From positions 1-64,000 of the forward strand of contig NZ_CANLEA010000002.1 of NCBI RefSeq assembly GCF_947489565.1: a stretch of 64,000 nucleotides of DNA, written 5' to 3'. Below the pieces are notes generated by a model. That model did no database searches. It saw nothing but the letters and a program-made list of their open reading frames with translations, and was not told the DNA's origin. The position numbers were made by a program, and so were the translations under genes. Every line of letters starts with the position of its first letter. The first letter of the stretch is position 1. Shown in pieces: positions 36,565-46,137 of this stretch. The stretch is from an uncultured Kordia sp. (GTDB lineage: Bacteria > Bacteroidota > Bacteroidia > Flavobacteriales > Flavobacteriaceae).

Positions 36565-37680
36565 ATGAACATACACATTGCAGTCCTTTCAGGCGATGGA
36601 ATTGGGCCAGAAGTAACGGCACAATCCATAAATATATTAACTGCGATTGCAGATAAATATCAACACACATTCACCTTTGAAAATGCATTGGTTGGTGCGG
36701 TTGCTATTGATGCTACAGGAAATCCATTACCACAAAAAACATTGGATCTGTGTTTAGACGCAGACGCTGTGTTATTTGGAGCTATTGGCGATCCAAAATA
36801 CGACAACAATCCAGATGCAAAAGTGCGTCCAGAACAAGGTTTATTGGCCTTACGCAAAGCGTTAGGTTTGTTTGCAAATATTCGTCCTGTAAAAGCCTAT
36901 GATACCTTATTGGACAAATCGCCACTAAAAAAACACATCATCCAAAATACAGACATTGCTATTTATCGCGAATTGACGGGTGGAATTTATTTTGGTGAAA
37001 AAACTTTAAATGAAGATGGAACTGCTGCTTCGGATTTATGTTCGTACAGCAAAGAAGAAATTGAGCGCATTGCACATTTTGCCTTCAAAGCAGCACAAAG
37101 TAGAAGTAAAAAATTAACTTTAGTTGACAAAGCCAATGTACTCGAAACTTCTCGTTTGTGGAGAAGAGTAGTGACTGCGATGGCTTCACAATATCCAGAC
37201 GTTACACTCGACTTTTTATTTGTAGACAACGCGGCCATGCAAATGGTACTCAATCCAAGTCAGTTTGATGTGATTTTGACCGAAAATATGTTTGGTGATA
37301 TCATTTCTGACGAAGCCAGTGTCATTGGTGGATCTATTGGATTATTGGCTTCTGCTTCGGTTGGAGAAAAATATGCGCTGTTTGAGCCTATTCACGGTTC
37401 GTATCCACAAGCTACAGGAAAAGGTATTGCCAATCCGATTGCTTCTATCCTATCGGCAGCTATGTTGCTAGATCATTTTGGATTAGCAGAAGAAGCAGAC
37501 ACGATTCGTGAAGCCGTAGAACGCGCTATTGATCTTGAAATTTGCACGCCTGATCTCAATGCAAATGGAGGATACTCCACCCAAAACGTAGGAACTTTTA
37601 TTGAAGAATTTATTGAAAACGTAGATGCCTTGCATATCAACTCTGGAAACATCCGAGTTGGACAATCTACCATTATTTAG
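36565..37680 (+). CDS. leuB: 3-isopropylmalate dehydrogenase
   Basis: A 371-residue NAD-dependent beta-decarboxylating dehydrogenase completing the leucine branch. AVLSGDGIGPEVTAQ begins the protein. RELTGGIYFG and the metal/substrate block TENMFGDIISDEASVIGGSIG are characteristic, as is EPIHGSYPQATGKGIANP. It is the last gene of the leuACDB operon, followed by a hairpin at 37696-37728. Length is typical. Confidence 0.97.
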   Translation: MNIHIAVLSGDGIGPEVTAQSINILTAIADKYQHTFTFENALVGAVAIDATGNPLPQKTLDLCLDADAVLFGAIGDPKYDNNPDAKVRPEQGLLALRKALGLFANIRPVKAYDTLLDKSPLKKHIIQNTDIAIYRELTGGIYFGEKTLNEDGTAASDLCSYSKEEIERIAHFAFKAAQSRSKKLTLVDKANVLETSRLWRRVVTAMASQYPDVTLDFLFVDNAAMQMVLNPSQFDVILTENMFGDIISDEASVIGGSIGLLASASVGEKYALFEPIHGSYPQATGKGIANPIASILSAAMLLDHFGLAEEADTIREAVERAIDLEICTPDLNANGGYSTQNVGTFIEEFIENVDALHINSGNIRVGQSTII

Positions 37681-37695
37681 TGTTTTAGAGTGCTT

Positions 37696-37732
37696 ACATT
37701 CCCTTTCGCCATGCTAGAAGGGGAATGTTTTC
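37696..37732 (+). terminator. Hairpin terminator after leuB
   Basis: ACATTCCC (37696-37703) pairs with GGGAATGT (37721-37728), followed by a short T-rich tail. The T run is weak, so the call is moderate. Confidence 0.65.
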
Positions 37733-37922
37733 TATTTCAAACATGTCTTGCAAAGTTGTTTCAAAAAAATAACAAAAAGTCACAAATCACACATAAAACT
37801 TTCAATCTGAAAGCTAGAAGGTAGCTTATCAACAAAACTATTAGAATTGTTAATGGAATGTCTTCAAAGACATGGTTTTTACAGAATGATTTTAATATTT
37901 TTACCACTTATTTAATGACGAC

Positions 37923-39815
37923 ATGGAAACGGTTCAGAAAAACTATATTTTCGATTTTGACAGTACGCTTACCAGTGTAGAAGCGTTGGATGTTTTGGCT
38001 GAAATTACTTTGGCTAATAATCCTAAAAAAGAAGCAATTATTGACGAAATTCAAGAAATTACCAACTTGGGAATTGACGGAGAAATTTCGTTTACAGAGT
38101 CCTTGGAAAGACGTATCAAATTATTGAAAGCGCACAAATCTAACTTGGACGAATTGATTTCAAAATTGCGATTACAACTGTCCTCATCCATTGAAAGCAA
38201 TAAAGAGTTTTTCGAAAAATTTTCAGCAGATATTTATGTGGTTTCTTGCGGATTTAAAGAATTTATTGATCCCATTGTAAAAGACTATAATATTCCTGCC
38301 GATCGTGTGTATGCTAATACATTTACTTTTGATGCTGAAGGGTATATTACAGGATTTGATGCTGAGAATGTATTATCGCAACACAATGGAAAAATTCAGT
38401 GTTTAAAAGACATGAATTTGGATGGAGAAATTCAAGTAATTGGCGATGGTTATAGCGATTATGTAACTAGAGAAGCTGGAGTTGCCGATAAGTTTTTTGC
38501 CTTTACCGAAAATGTAGCACGTGAAAAAGCGGTGAACAAAGCCGATCACGTAACACCAAATTTAGACGAGTTTCTATTTGTAAATAAATTACCGAGAAAC
38601 ATTTCGTACCCAAAAAATAGAATCAAAATATTACTGCTCGAAAACATTCACTCAGACGCTTTTGATCGTTTGGCAGATGATGGTTTTAGTGTAGAGATTT
38701 TATCGCACAGTCTTTCTGAAGAAGATTTAATCGAAAAAATAAAAGATATTCATGTTTTAGGAATTCGTTCCAAAACAAAAGTAACTCCAAAAGTAATTGC
38801 TGCGGCTAAGAAATTGTTGGTTGTTGGTGCCTTCTGCATCGGAACCAAGCAAATTGACTTAGAAACCTGTAAAGAAAACGGAATTGTGGTGTTTAATGCA
38901 CCGTATAGCAATACGCGTTCGGTAGTAGAATTGGCTATTGGAGAAATTATCATGTTGATGCGAAGTGTATTTCCTAGAAGTACCGAATTGCACAACGGAG
39001 AGTGGAATAAAACCGCCAAAGGTTCGCGCGAAGTCCGTGGAAAAAACCTTGGAATTGTAGGTTATGGAAACATCGGAAAGCAATTATCGGTTTTAGCGGA
39101 AGCCATGGGAATGAAAGTATTCTATTATGATATTGAAGACCGTTTGGCACTCGGAAATGCGCAAAAATGTAAATCTCTAGAAGAATTACTCTCCATTTCA
39201 GATGTGGTTTCTTTGCATGTAGATGACAATGCTGCTAACAGAAATTTCTTTGGTACAGAACAATTTGCCCAAATGAAAGATGGTTCTTTATTGATCAATT
39301 TGGCAAGAGGTTTTGTGGTCGATATTGACGCTTTAAAAGCGGCTTTAGAAAGCGGAAAGGTTGCTGGAGCTGCCATTGATGTATATCCAACAGAGCCAAG
39401 AGCCAATGGTGCTTTTGAAACGGCTTTAAAAGGATTGCACAATGTGATTTTAACGCCACATGTTGGTGGAAGCACCGAAGAAGCGCAACGTGATATCGCC
39501 GATTTCGTTCCAAATAAAATTATGGCATACATCAACTCTGGAAATACGGTAGATGCTGTCAATTTTCCAAACATTCGTTTGCCGCGACAAACCAATGCAC
39601 ATCGTTTCTTGCACATTCACAAAAACGTGCCTGGAGTTATGGCAAAAGTCAACAAGGTTTTAGCCAAATACGAATTAAACATTACAGGACAATACTTATC
39701 TACCGACAGTAAAGTAGGATATGTAATTGTAGATGTAGATAAAGAATACAACAAAAAAGTAACCTCAGCATTAAAGAAGATTGAGGACACTATTAAATTT
39801 AGAATTTTGTATTAA
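37923..39815 (+). CDS. serA: Phosphoserine phosphatase - phosphoglycerate dehydrogenase fusion
   Basis: A 630-residue two-enzyme fusion for serine synthesis. The N-terminal 210 residues are a HAD-family SerB-like phosphatase: motif I DFDST (11-15), VSCGF for motif II, and motif III VIGDGYSDY with DGYSD at 175-179. From about 235 follows D-3-phosphoglycerate dehydrogenase: NAD-binding GYGNIG (380-385), NLARG with the substrate Arg, TPHVGGS with the catalytic His, and a C-terminal ACT domain (VPGVMAKVNKVLAKYELNIT). The first and third steps of the pathway are thus on one chain; the middle enzyme SerC is not in this window. Confidence 0.93.
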   Translation: METVQKNYIFDFDSTLTSVEALDVLAEITLANNPKKEAIIDEIQEITNLGIDGEISFTESLERRIKLLKAHKSNLDELISKLRLQLSSSIESNKEFFEKFSADIYVVSCGFKEFIDPIVKDYNIPADRVYANTFTFDAEGYITGFDAENVLSQHNGKIQCLKDMNLDGEIQVIGDGYSDYVTREAGVADKFFAFTENVAREKAVNKADHVTPNLDEFLFVNKLPRNISYPKNRIKILLLENIHSDAFDRLADDGFSVEILSHSLSEEDLIEKIKDIHVLGIRSKTKVTPKVIAAAKKLLVVGAFCIGTKQIDLETCKENGIVVFNAPYSNTRSVVELAIGEIIMLMRSVFPRSTELHNGEWNKTAKGSREVRGKNLGIVGYGNIGKQLSVLAEAMGMKVFYYDIEDRLALGNAQKCKSLEELLSISDVVSLHVDDNAANRNFFGTEQFAQMKDGSLLINLARGFVVDIDALKAALESGKVAGAAIDVYPTEPRANGAFETALKGLHNVILTPHVGGSTEEAQRDIADFVPNKIMAYINSGNTVDAVNFPNIRLPRQTNAHRFLHIHKNVPGVMAKVNKVLAKYELNITGQYLSTDSKVGYVIVDVDKEYNKKVTSALKKIEDTIKFRILY

Positions 39816-39836
39816 ACAAATATTAGTAATATATAT

Positions 39837-39873
39837 TAAAAAAAGCTACCTCTATAAAAAGGTAGCTTTTTGA
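39837..39873. terminator. Terminator between serA fusion gene and antisense peptide gene
   Basis: AAAAAGCTACC pairs with GGTAGCTTTTT around a loop of about ten bases, with A and T tails. It can act on both converging transcripts. Confidence 0.88.
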
Positions 39874-39900
39874 TTTTTAAACTTTAGTTGACTTCAATCT

Positions 39901-40017
39901 CTAAGGTTCCGGCGTACCATCTGCCCAAGGATCGTAACCACCTTTAATTTCTAGTAATTCTTCTTTGCTCAATGCTTTGATAAAAGTCGTGCGTAAAGCG
40001 CTGTTTTGTTGTTCCAT
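39901..40017 (-). CDS. GG-leader small peptide, 38 aa
   Basis: Read directly on the minus strand: ATG at 40017, TAG at 39901-39903. The leader MEQQNSALRTTFIKALSKEE continues as LLEIKGG, and the core is YDPWADGTPEP. The LSKEELLEIKGG ending is the classic bacteriocin-type double-glycine leader. This leader is unlike the basic ones of the 16-22 kb cluster. The eleven-residue core has no Cys, so it may be a signal peptide rather than a lanthipeptide. No transporter is adjacent. Confidence 0.7.
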   Translation of the reverse strand: MEQQNSALRTTFIKALSKEELLEIKGGYDPWADGTPEP

Positions 40018-40227
40018 ACTATTCATTTTTAATTAATTGATTCCTATAAAGAAATCAAAAAAAAATGTTTTAAACAAAAAAATAACTTCTGTTTAACTAT
40101 ACATAAAGTAGTTTTATTCTTTCGAAATGATAAAATACTTAAGTAGTAATTTACACATAATAAGGTCAGTCTTTAAGGCTTGACATCTAATTTAAGTAAT
40201 GTATCTTTGTTTCAAATTGGTTGGCAG

Positions 40228-40884
40228 ATGAAAGCAGAAAAGGACGGCGCGTATTATTATTCTCCATTTGAAGAAAAACTCAATATCATTTCGCATGGTA
40301 TTGGTATTATTTTAGGAGTTGTTGCCTTGATTTTTTTAGTGCTACATGCCGTGCAAAATGGTACTCCAGTGCATGTAGTAAGTTTTAGCATTTACGGTGT
40401 GAGTATTATTGTATTATACCTTGCTTCTACTCTATATCACAAAGCCACAAAACCTTTGGTGCGCAACCGACTTCGAATTTTTGATCATGCTGCTATTTAT
40501 GTACTCATTGCAGGAACCTACACGCCTTTTGCATTGGTGACTTTAGAAGGTGTTGTTGGCTGGACTATTTTTGGACTCGTTTGGGGATTTGCCCTCATTG
40601 GCATTACCTTAAAACTGTTCTTTACGGGTAAATTTGACAAGCTTTCTACCTTAATGTATGTTTTTATGGGTTGGATTATCATTTTTGCCATCAAACCATT
40701 GATTGCTAACTTTTCGAGCGAAGGTTTATTTTGGTTGCTCGCTGGCGGCGTTTTTTATACTATTGGCGCTGTTTTATACAGCATTCAAAAACTTCCGTTG
40801 AATCATGCTATCTTTCATGTGTTTGTATTAGCGGGAAGTATTTGTCACTTTGTGAGTGTGTATTTTTATGTGTTGCCTTTGTGA
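40228..40884 (+). CDS. Haemolysin III family (PAQR-like) membrane protein
   Basis: 218 residues from the ATG at 40228. The frame begins upstream at a TTG. It has seven membrane segments and PAQR/haemolysin III signatures: EEKLNIISHGIG (Glu and His), LYHKATK, LRIFDHAAIYVLIAGTYTPF and the C-terminal NHAIFHVFVLAGSICHF, giving the His/Asp zinc site expected for this hydrolase-like family. Bacterial members such as YqfA and TrhA affect membrane lipid homeostasis; lytic activity should not be assumed. The stop overlaps the GTG of the following frame. Confidence 0.9.
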   Translation: MKAEKDGAYYYSPFEEKLNIISHGIGIILGVVALIFLVLHAVQNGTPVHVVSFSIYGVSIIVLYLASTLYHKATKPLVRNRLRIFDHAAIYVLIAGTYTPFALVTLEGVVGWTIFGLVWGFALIGITLKLFFTGKFDKLSTLMYVFMGWIIIFAIKPLIANFSSEGLFWLLAGGVFYTIGAVLYSIQKLPLNHAIFHVFVLAGSICHFVSVYFYVLPL

Positions 40885-41294
40885 AATCCATCCTTTTCTA
40901 TAAAACAACTCCGAAACGCCAAAATCATTACTATTATTTTTTCATAGTTTCATCATCATTGTTGCTGGTACATGGAATGGCTTTTTTGGAGATTACAGAT
41001 GTGCTTTTCCCTTATTTATTATATACAGGAGAATTAGATTTTAGTGGCTTTGAAAATCTAATTCCTTTGAGAGTTTTAAGCTCCTTTCTTGGAAAAATCA
41101 TCATCATTTTAAGTTTGTTTATTTCGCAAAAATCATGGAAACGTTGATGCACTATTCTTGGGTTACTAGTATTCGTATTTTCATATATAAGCGCGGTGAT
41201 TTCTAGTGAAGATGCTGTGACTATGTTTTTACTGTTTTCAGGAATTCCGTTCTTATTGTATTTTGGGCGTGTCTTCTATGTAATGTATTATTGA
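40881..41294 (+). pseudogene. Four-helix membrane protein gene split by in-frame TGA
   Basis: From a GTG at 40881 (overlapping the previous stop as GTGA) a frame runs 88 codons to TGA at 41145-41147, giving two membrane segments (YYYFFIVSSSLLLVHGM and LSSFLGKIIIILSLFIS). The same frame continues without a stop or a start codon at its head for 48 more codons to TGA at 41292, adding two membrane segments (TILGLLVFVFSYISAVI and MFLLFSGIPFLLYFGRV). The simplest reading is one 137-residue membrane protein with a nonsense change. No family is recognised. Confidence 0.6.
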
Positions 41295-41464
41295 GTCTAT
41301 TTGAAATATTGCTTCAGTGCTGCGAGAAGCTTTCGGGATGGCTTTTATGGATAAATTGCATTGTTTCATGGGAAACTACATTGCATATGCGCCATCTTTA
41401 TTTTACATTTATACAAAATGAGATGATTCTATAAATTTTCTGTTTCATCTAGAAAGCTAAAAAA

Positions 41465-42064
41465 ATGAATACACTAAAAGGCACATGGTTGAAGATTAAA
41501 AAAGGTGATGAGTACACTCAACCAAGTTTTATCGAGTTTGAAAACGATCAAATTATTCATTATGATGTAGAGCAAAAAAATGCTGATGAGCTATCAAAAC
41601 AGGCAAAAAAATGGAGTGAAAAACTGTCTGAATCAAAATACGAGTTTATTAGCGAACATCGAGTGCGCTTTTTTAGAAAAGGAAAAATGCATACTGTCCT
41701 AAGTGAAACAGCATCTATTACAGAAGATTATGAATATGTTACGGACTATGTTAGGATTGCTCCAACAAAAACAGAATTAACCGCAAAGGAAATTCAAAAA
41801 CTTGAATTCACTGCGCAATGGAATAATGAGAAAATTTCATTCATATTCAATAAAGAACTAGATAGTCCTGTAATAAAAGAAATTAACAAAAGGCTAAATA
41901 GAGAAGGAGAAAAACTACTATTAGAAAACTTACAAGGAACTTATTTTGCTACACGCTATGAAAATGGAGAGAGACAAACTCTTATTGGAATTAAGGAAGT
42001 TACCAACGAAAAAGCAATTCTTTTCGGTTTCCCGAAAACACCTTATGAAATAATTGCACAATAA
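41465..42064 (+). CDS. Hypothetical protein, 199 aa
   Basis: A soluble protein of unknown family with no signal peptide. It alternates charged strands and turns (TWLKIKKGDEYTQPSFIEFE, EFISEHRVRFFRKGKM), then a second half (AQWNNEKISFIFNKEL, LLLENLQGTYFATRYENGER) with a similar opening 'LxGTxxx' pattern, suggesting two related beta-rich halves of a lipocalin-like kind. This is a weak inference. It has no operon partner; the next gene begins 41 bases later. Confidence 0.65.
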   Translation: MNTLKGTWLKIKKGDEYTQPSFIEFENDQIIHYDVEQKNADELSKQAKKWSEKLSESKYEFISEHRVRFFRKGKMHTVLSETASITEDYEYVTDYVRIAPTKTELTAKEIQKLEFTAQWNNEKISFIFNKELDSPVIKEINKRLNREGEKLLLENLQGTYFATRYENGERQTLIGIKEVTNEKAILFGFPKTPYEIIAQ

Positions 42065-42105
42065 TTTTTAGACTTCAAATCATTTAAACCTACATAAATT
42101 CAATA

Positions 42106-42471
42106 ATGAATAAGGAAAATAAAAAGCGTTTAAGGTTTAGTATTCCGACAAGAACAATATTTAATTTTCAAGGAGAAGGAATGTATGAAGAAACTTTGGA
42201 AGACCATTTTAGATTGATAATCTGTGAAGAGTTGTTGAGGAAAAATATCAAGTTTGCTTTTAATTATCACGCTTTTGAAGTAAAAGGTGGATTTGGAACT
42301 GAACTTCAGTATGAAGGAATGGATATTGACTTAAAAAGTATCGTACAAAACCTTATCAAAAATAAACTCAGACTAGGTTTAATTGTCCAAAAAATTGAAA
42401 ATGGACATTGGGTTGAGAAATACAATGATGTTAAGAGAATGAAATACAAAGAATTTGATATTGCTAATTAA
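42106..42471 (+). CDS. Hypothetical protein, 121 aa
   Basis: A small basic/acidic mixed cytosolic protein (KKRLRFSIPTRTIFNFQGEG, LIICEELLRKNIKFAFNYHA). No family is recognised. It overlaps the next frame by 17 bases, so the two are probably translated together. With the following gene it looks like a small accessory pair. Confidence 0.6.
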   Translation: MNKENKKRLRFSIPTRTIFNFQGEGMYEETLEDHFRLIICEELLRKNIKFAFNYHAFEVKGGFGTELQYEGMDIDLKSIVQNLIKNKLRLGLIVQKIENGHWVEKYNDVKRMKYKEFDIAN

Positions 42472-42874
42472 TCAACACGAAACATTAATAGGTAAAATAT
42501 TGAAAAAGAATAATTATAATGGAATTGCATTCTCTTATGAGAAAACTGACTTGAATTTATTGTTGGTCAAATTCGTAGGAAGATCTTTTTCAGGTAGTAA
42601 AGGAAATGAACAAGGTGAATTCATTTATGAAAGTCTTTATGAATTATTTCAAAAATTGAATTTAAATGACTTCAAGGGAATTATAATTGACTTTACCAAT
42701 CTTGAATATACGTTTGGAAATTATATTTTCAATACGATAACTCTTATACATACATTGAATTTCCCCAAAGCTATTGCCTATTCGGACAAATGCTTAAATC
42801 TGATAGATAATAGACCAAACCTCTTTTTTAACGGAATGAAAAGTGCAGTGGAATTTTTAACGACAAAAGAATAA
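42455..42874 (+). CDS. Hypothetical protein, 139 aa, possible STAS-like fold
   Basis: Begins at a TTG inside the end of the previous gene (MILLINQHETLIGKILKKNN); no in-frame ATG is near the start, so the exact start is uncertain. The middle, LNDFKGIIIDFTNLEYTFGN, recalls the strand-loop of STAS domains (xxxxDLSxLxYxDSxG) but lacks the phosphorylatable Ser. The C-terminal half is helical. The fold is a guess from one motif. Confidence 0.5.
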   Translation: MILLINQHETLIGKILKKNNYNGIAFSYEKTDLNLLLVKFVGRSFSGSKGNEQGEFIYESLYELFQKLNLNDFKGIIIDFTNLEYTFGNYIFNTITLIHTLNFPKAIAYSDKCLNLIDNRPNLFFNGMKSAVEFLTTKE

Positions 42875-42954
42875 AAGTATTACTTTCCACCAAACCACCT
42901 GTTAACATCCAAACCAAATCCAACACTAATACATAACGTATAAAATGTATTATC

Positions 42955-45900
42955 TTGGAAAACGACTATTCACGCAGACTCTTTTTTAAACAACTCATGC
43001 TTGGTAGTTTGGGACTCTATCTGTTCCCTACACTACATGCTTGCAGCGACGAGAAGAAACCCTTAAACTTAGCACCCGGAAAAGGAGCGGCTCCTTTTAA
43101 TGTATGGCAAGAAATTATTGAAGCTTTGGGCTATAGTTCGGATAATTTACCCGCTTTACGCAACCATATGATTGCGACAAAAGATCCTAAAAAAATTACG
43201 GAATTTGTTCAAAAAAGCTTGTGCATTGTGCCGCATTACAAAAATTATTTTGGTTATAAATTTTCAAGTCAAGCACTCTACGGAACCGATGTTGCTTTAC
43301 GAACAGGTATCGCTTCTCCTCGCGAAAAAGCGGAGATTTTAAAAGATATGTTGATCGCAGCAGGTTTTGAAGCTCGCGTAGTATCTGAAAATATTCCTTT
43401 GACAGAAAGTGAAGTGAAAAACATACTGTTCAATCAAAAAAAGATCGGTTTTCAACCCAACATTCCCAAAAGTCAATATAAAGATTGGCAAAAAAGATTA
43501 GGGCTGAATGACATCTCTAAAAATGTGGAATACATATCTAATATTACGGAAGAAGCCGATCAATTAGCACAAACCTTATTAGATCAACTCAGCGAGGAAC
43601 AAAAGAAAAAAGAAGATACTTTACCATATAAATTTAACGCAGATCAAATTCCTGCTGTTGTCTTTACAAAAGACGGACAAGAGCAGTTAATCCACATTTT
43701 TGATGCAACCGTTCCTTTTGGAGAAGCGCATCCTAAAAATCCTTCAAAAAAGTTTGGGCGTGTCGGAAGTTTTAAGAATCCAGATGAAAATATCAAAGTA
43801 ACCTTAAGCTACAGAACAGCATTTAATACTTCCGAAAAAAAGCCACTACTTACGGGCACTTGGAAAGCTTCTCAGCTAATCGGAAATCAGCTAAAAGTTG
43901 GCTTTCTAAACAATATGTCTTTTGAAGAATCGGTATTGAAAACCGTATCTAACATTTCAAGTTTTACACCAGTCATGGGATTGCAAGATTTAAATAAAGA
44001 TGCAACATATTTGGAAGAACATTCATTTTTGGGAGAACCGATCAATCTTACTGCCGATAAACTCATAGATTCAACATTTGCTATCACTCAAGAAGATCAA
44101 CATAAAAGATCAACCAAAGCTAAAAGCATCGTTGAGATAGAAGTAAAGGCAAATCCGAAAACGTTTCCAACCGTTAGTCTAGCACTTACACCAAGAGATA
44201 AAGACGGAAATATTGTAGAAGGACTGTTGGCTAATGATTTTTCTATACAAGACAATGGCAAAGATGTAAAAGGATACCTGACTCAAAATAAAATTGCACC
44301 TAAAATTTTATTCATGTTCGATACGTCTTTGAGCATGCCAAGTGCATACAGAGGAAAAGGAGCCGAAAAATTTCAAATGGATTTAGAAGAAAAAATAAAA
44401 CAGATATATCCGAATGCTGTCGTGAGCATGAAGCAAACAGGATCAAACATTTATACAGATCATTTGAAAGCTGCAAATCAAGCGTATGATTTAATTCTAT
44501 TTGCTACAGATGGTCACAATAATGATAAGTTCAATCCAGAAACCGCACAAATTTTCAAACAAGGTCCTAAAACACTATATATTAAAATGTATAACTCCTC
44601 TTATCCTGATTATACAAGTGTGGAAGATATCGCAAAAAACACTGGAGCTGAAGTCCTAGACGGTAAAGATCAAGCAAAAACGGTCTCAGAAATTGTTGCG
44701 TTTTTAAAAACTTTACCATTGCCTGTCTATAAATTTAATTACAGTTCTTTTGACATCGATACACATCATACTGTCAACGTAAGTGTCGTAGAAACCAAAA
44801 AAACGGGACAAAATGATTTTACATTTTCGCCACTGTTTGATGAAGGACTTGGGAATAGAATTATTGGATTGTATCTCGACATACAGATTAGTTACGACCG
44901 AAAGTATAGCAGAGTTCTTGCTGGTTGGGATCAAAACATTTCAAGTCGTCCCACAAAGGAAATGGCGCAAGAAGTACACGAATGTATGCTTGGCAATAGC
45001 GTGATTAGTTTTGAAAGAGAAGGCGCTTCAACATCCATTAGATTGGAAGAATATTTAAAAGCGATGATGAGCAACCAAGATTGGTTTGAAGCGCAAAAAG
45101 AAGGCGATACTAAAAAAGCCATAGAAGCTTTATCTAAAGGAGTACATACCTATCCCCAAGTTTTACTTTCTGTGATGCAACCTTTAGAAGACGCTTTTAC
45201 CAAAAACACTATTACCTATCCAACAGGCTATCGAATTGGAATTTTAAAAACCAAACCCGGTCTGTACAACAAAACGAGTATTTCTTCTTTTGACTATGTG
45301 CGAAGTTCAAACTATGTAAGCATCACAAAGAATAACCAAAATGCCTTTTCTGAAACCGCAAAAAAGACCGCACAATTTGCACTCCTAGAAGGCAAGATTT
45401 TTGAAAATAGCACTTTTCAAACTTTAAAAGGAAAACCTTTAATCGTGCATACTTCACAAGCATATAAAGAGGCTATTCGCGATCGAAATTTTGGAGAAAA
45501 TTATAATTATTACAGAAGCTATATCAGCAGAGGACATGAGTTAAAGTTTGTGGATCTTCAGTCAAAATCTACATCGTATTGGTCCATGCATCCTAAAACC
45601 GGAGAATTGTATGGTATTTTACCCGATCAAACCGGAGGAGGAACAACCTCAACAAAAGAACAATTGCTAGCACTAAAAGAAGTGATGAAGCAATATGAAA
45701 AATTATATGCTGGATTAGGAATGGCAGCACTCGCAAGTGGTTCTGGCGTCATGGTTGGTATTGCGGCGGTGTATTCAAAAACGCTAGTCAAACTCATCGC
45801 GTTTGCCACAGAATCTGTCATCATCATGGATGCCAACTTAAAAGACATCAATGGCAAACTCGATTTAGCCTTGCAAGAACTGGCGTGTTCTATTGCCAAA

Positions 45901-46011
45901 GAAATTGTCTATACCGTTTTAGGCATCTTTGGACAAGTAGCTTCTGGATTGGAAAACCTCATAGGAATGATGGGCGGAAGTTTTTCATTTGTTCCGTGTC
46001 CTTCGTTATAA
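42955..46011 (+). CDS. Tat-exported lipoprotein with VWA domain, 1018 aa
   Basis: Begins at a TTG at 42955, since no in-frame ATG precedes the signal. The N-terminus holds a twin-arginine motif SRRLFFK and a lipobox with Cys30 (LHAC), so it is probably folded before export and lipid-anchored. Residues about 45-180 resemble a transglutaminase-like core (GIASPREKAEILKDMLIAAGF) but without the Cys. A von Willebrand A domain follows, with MIDAS residues DTSLS at 456-460 and a later TDGHN. The C-terminus has Gly/Ala-rich hydrophobic helices. A decayed copy of its 3' end lies at 46690. No named family is recognised. Confidence 0.75.
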   Translation: MENDYSRRLFFKQLMLGSLGLYLFPTLHACSDEKKPLNLAPGKGAAPFNVWQEIIEALGYSSDNLPALRNHMIATKDPKKITEFVQKSLCIVPHYKNYFGYKFSSQALYGTDVALRTGIASPREKAEILKDMLIAAGFEARVVSENIPLTESEVKNILFNQKKIGFQPNIPKSQYKDWQKRLGLNDISKNVEYISNITEEADQLAQTLLDQLSEEQKKKEDTLPYKFNADQIPAVVFTKDGQEQLIHIFDATVPFGEAHPKNPSKKFGRVGSFKNPDENIKVTLSYRTAFNTSEKKPLLTGTWKASQLIGNQLKVGFLNNMSFEESVLKTVSNISSFTPVMGLQDLNKDATYLEEHSFLGEPINLTADKLIDSTFAITQEDQHKRSTKAKSIVEIEVKANPKTFPTVSLALTPRDKDGNIVEGLLANDFSIQDNGKDVKGYLTQNKIAPKILFMFDTSLSMPSAYRGKGAEKFQMDLEEKIKQIYPNAVVSMKQTGSNIYTDHLKAANQAYDLILFATDGHNNDKFNPETAQIFKQGPKTLYIKMYNSSYPDYTSVEDIAKNTGAEVLDGKDQAKTVSEIVAFLKTLPLPVYKFNYSSFDIDTHHTVNVSVVETKKTGQNDFTFSPLFDEGLGNRIIGLYLDIQISYDRKYSRVLAGWDQNISSRPTKEMAQEVHECMLGNSVISFEREGASTSIRLEEYLKAMMSNQDWFEAQKEGDTKKAIEALSKGVHTYPQVLLSVMQPLEDAFTKNTITYPTGYRIGILKTKPGLYNKTSISSFDYVRSSNYVSITKNNQNAFSETAKKTAQFALLEGKIFENSTFQTLKGKPLIVHTSQAYKEAIRDRNFGENYNYYRSYISRGHELKFVDLQSKSTSYWSMHPKTGELYGILPDQTGGGTTSTKEQLLALKEVMKQYEKLYAGLGMAALASGSGVMVGIAAVYSKTLVKLIAFATESVIIMDANLKDINGKLDLALQELACSIAKEIVYTVLGIFGQVASGLENLIGMMGGSFSFVPCPSL

Positions 46012-46137
46012 AAGTCAGTATATATAATGAGATACTTATTTACTAAAAACCGTATTGCAGGTTTATAATGATTGACTTACTTTTATAGTAAACAGTTAGG
46101 AATGAGATAAAGTCTCAAATAGAAAAGGCTAAAAATC

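Noticed and set aside
40228-40884. Haemolysin or virulence factor
   Set aside because: The family name is historical; PAQR-like bacterial members are linked to membrane lipid balance.
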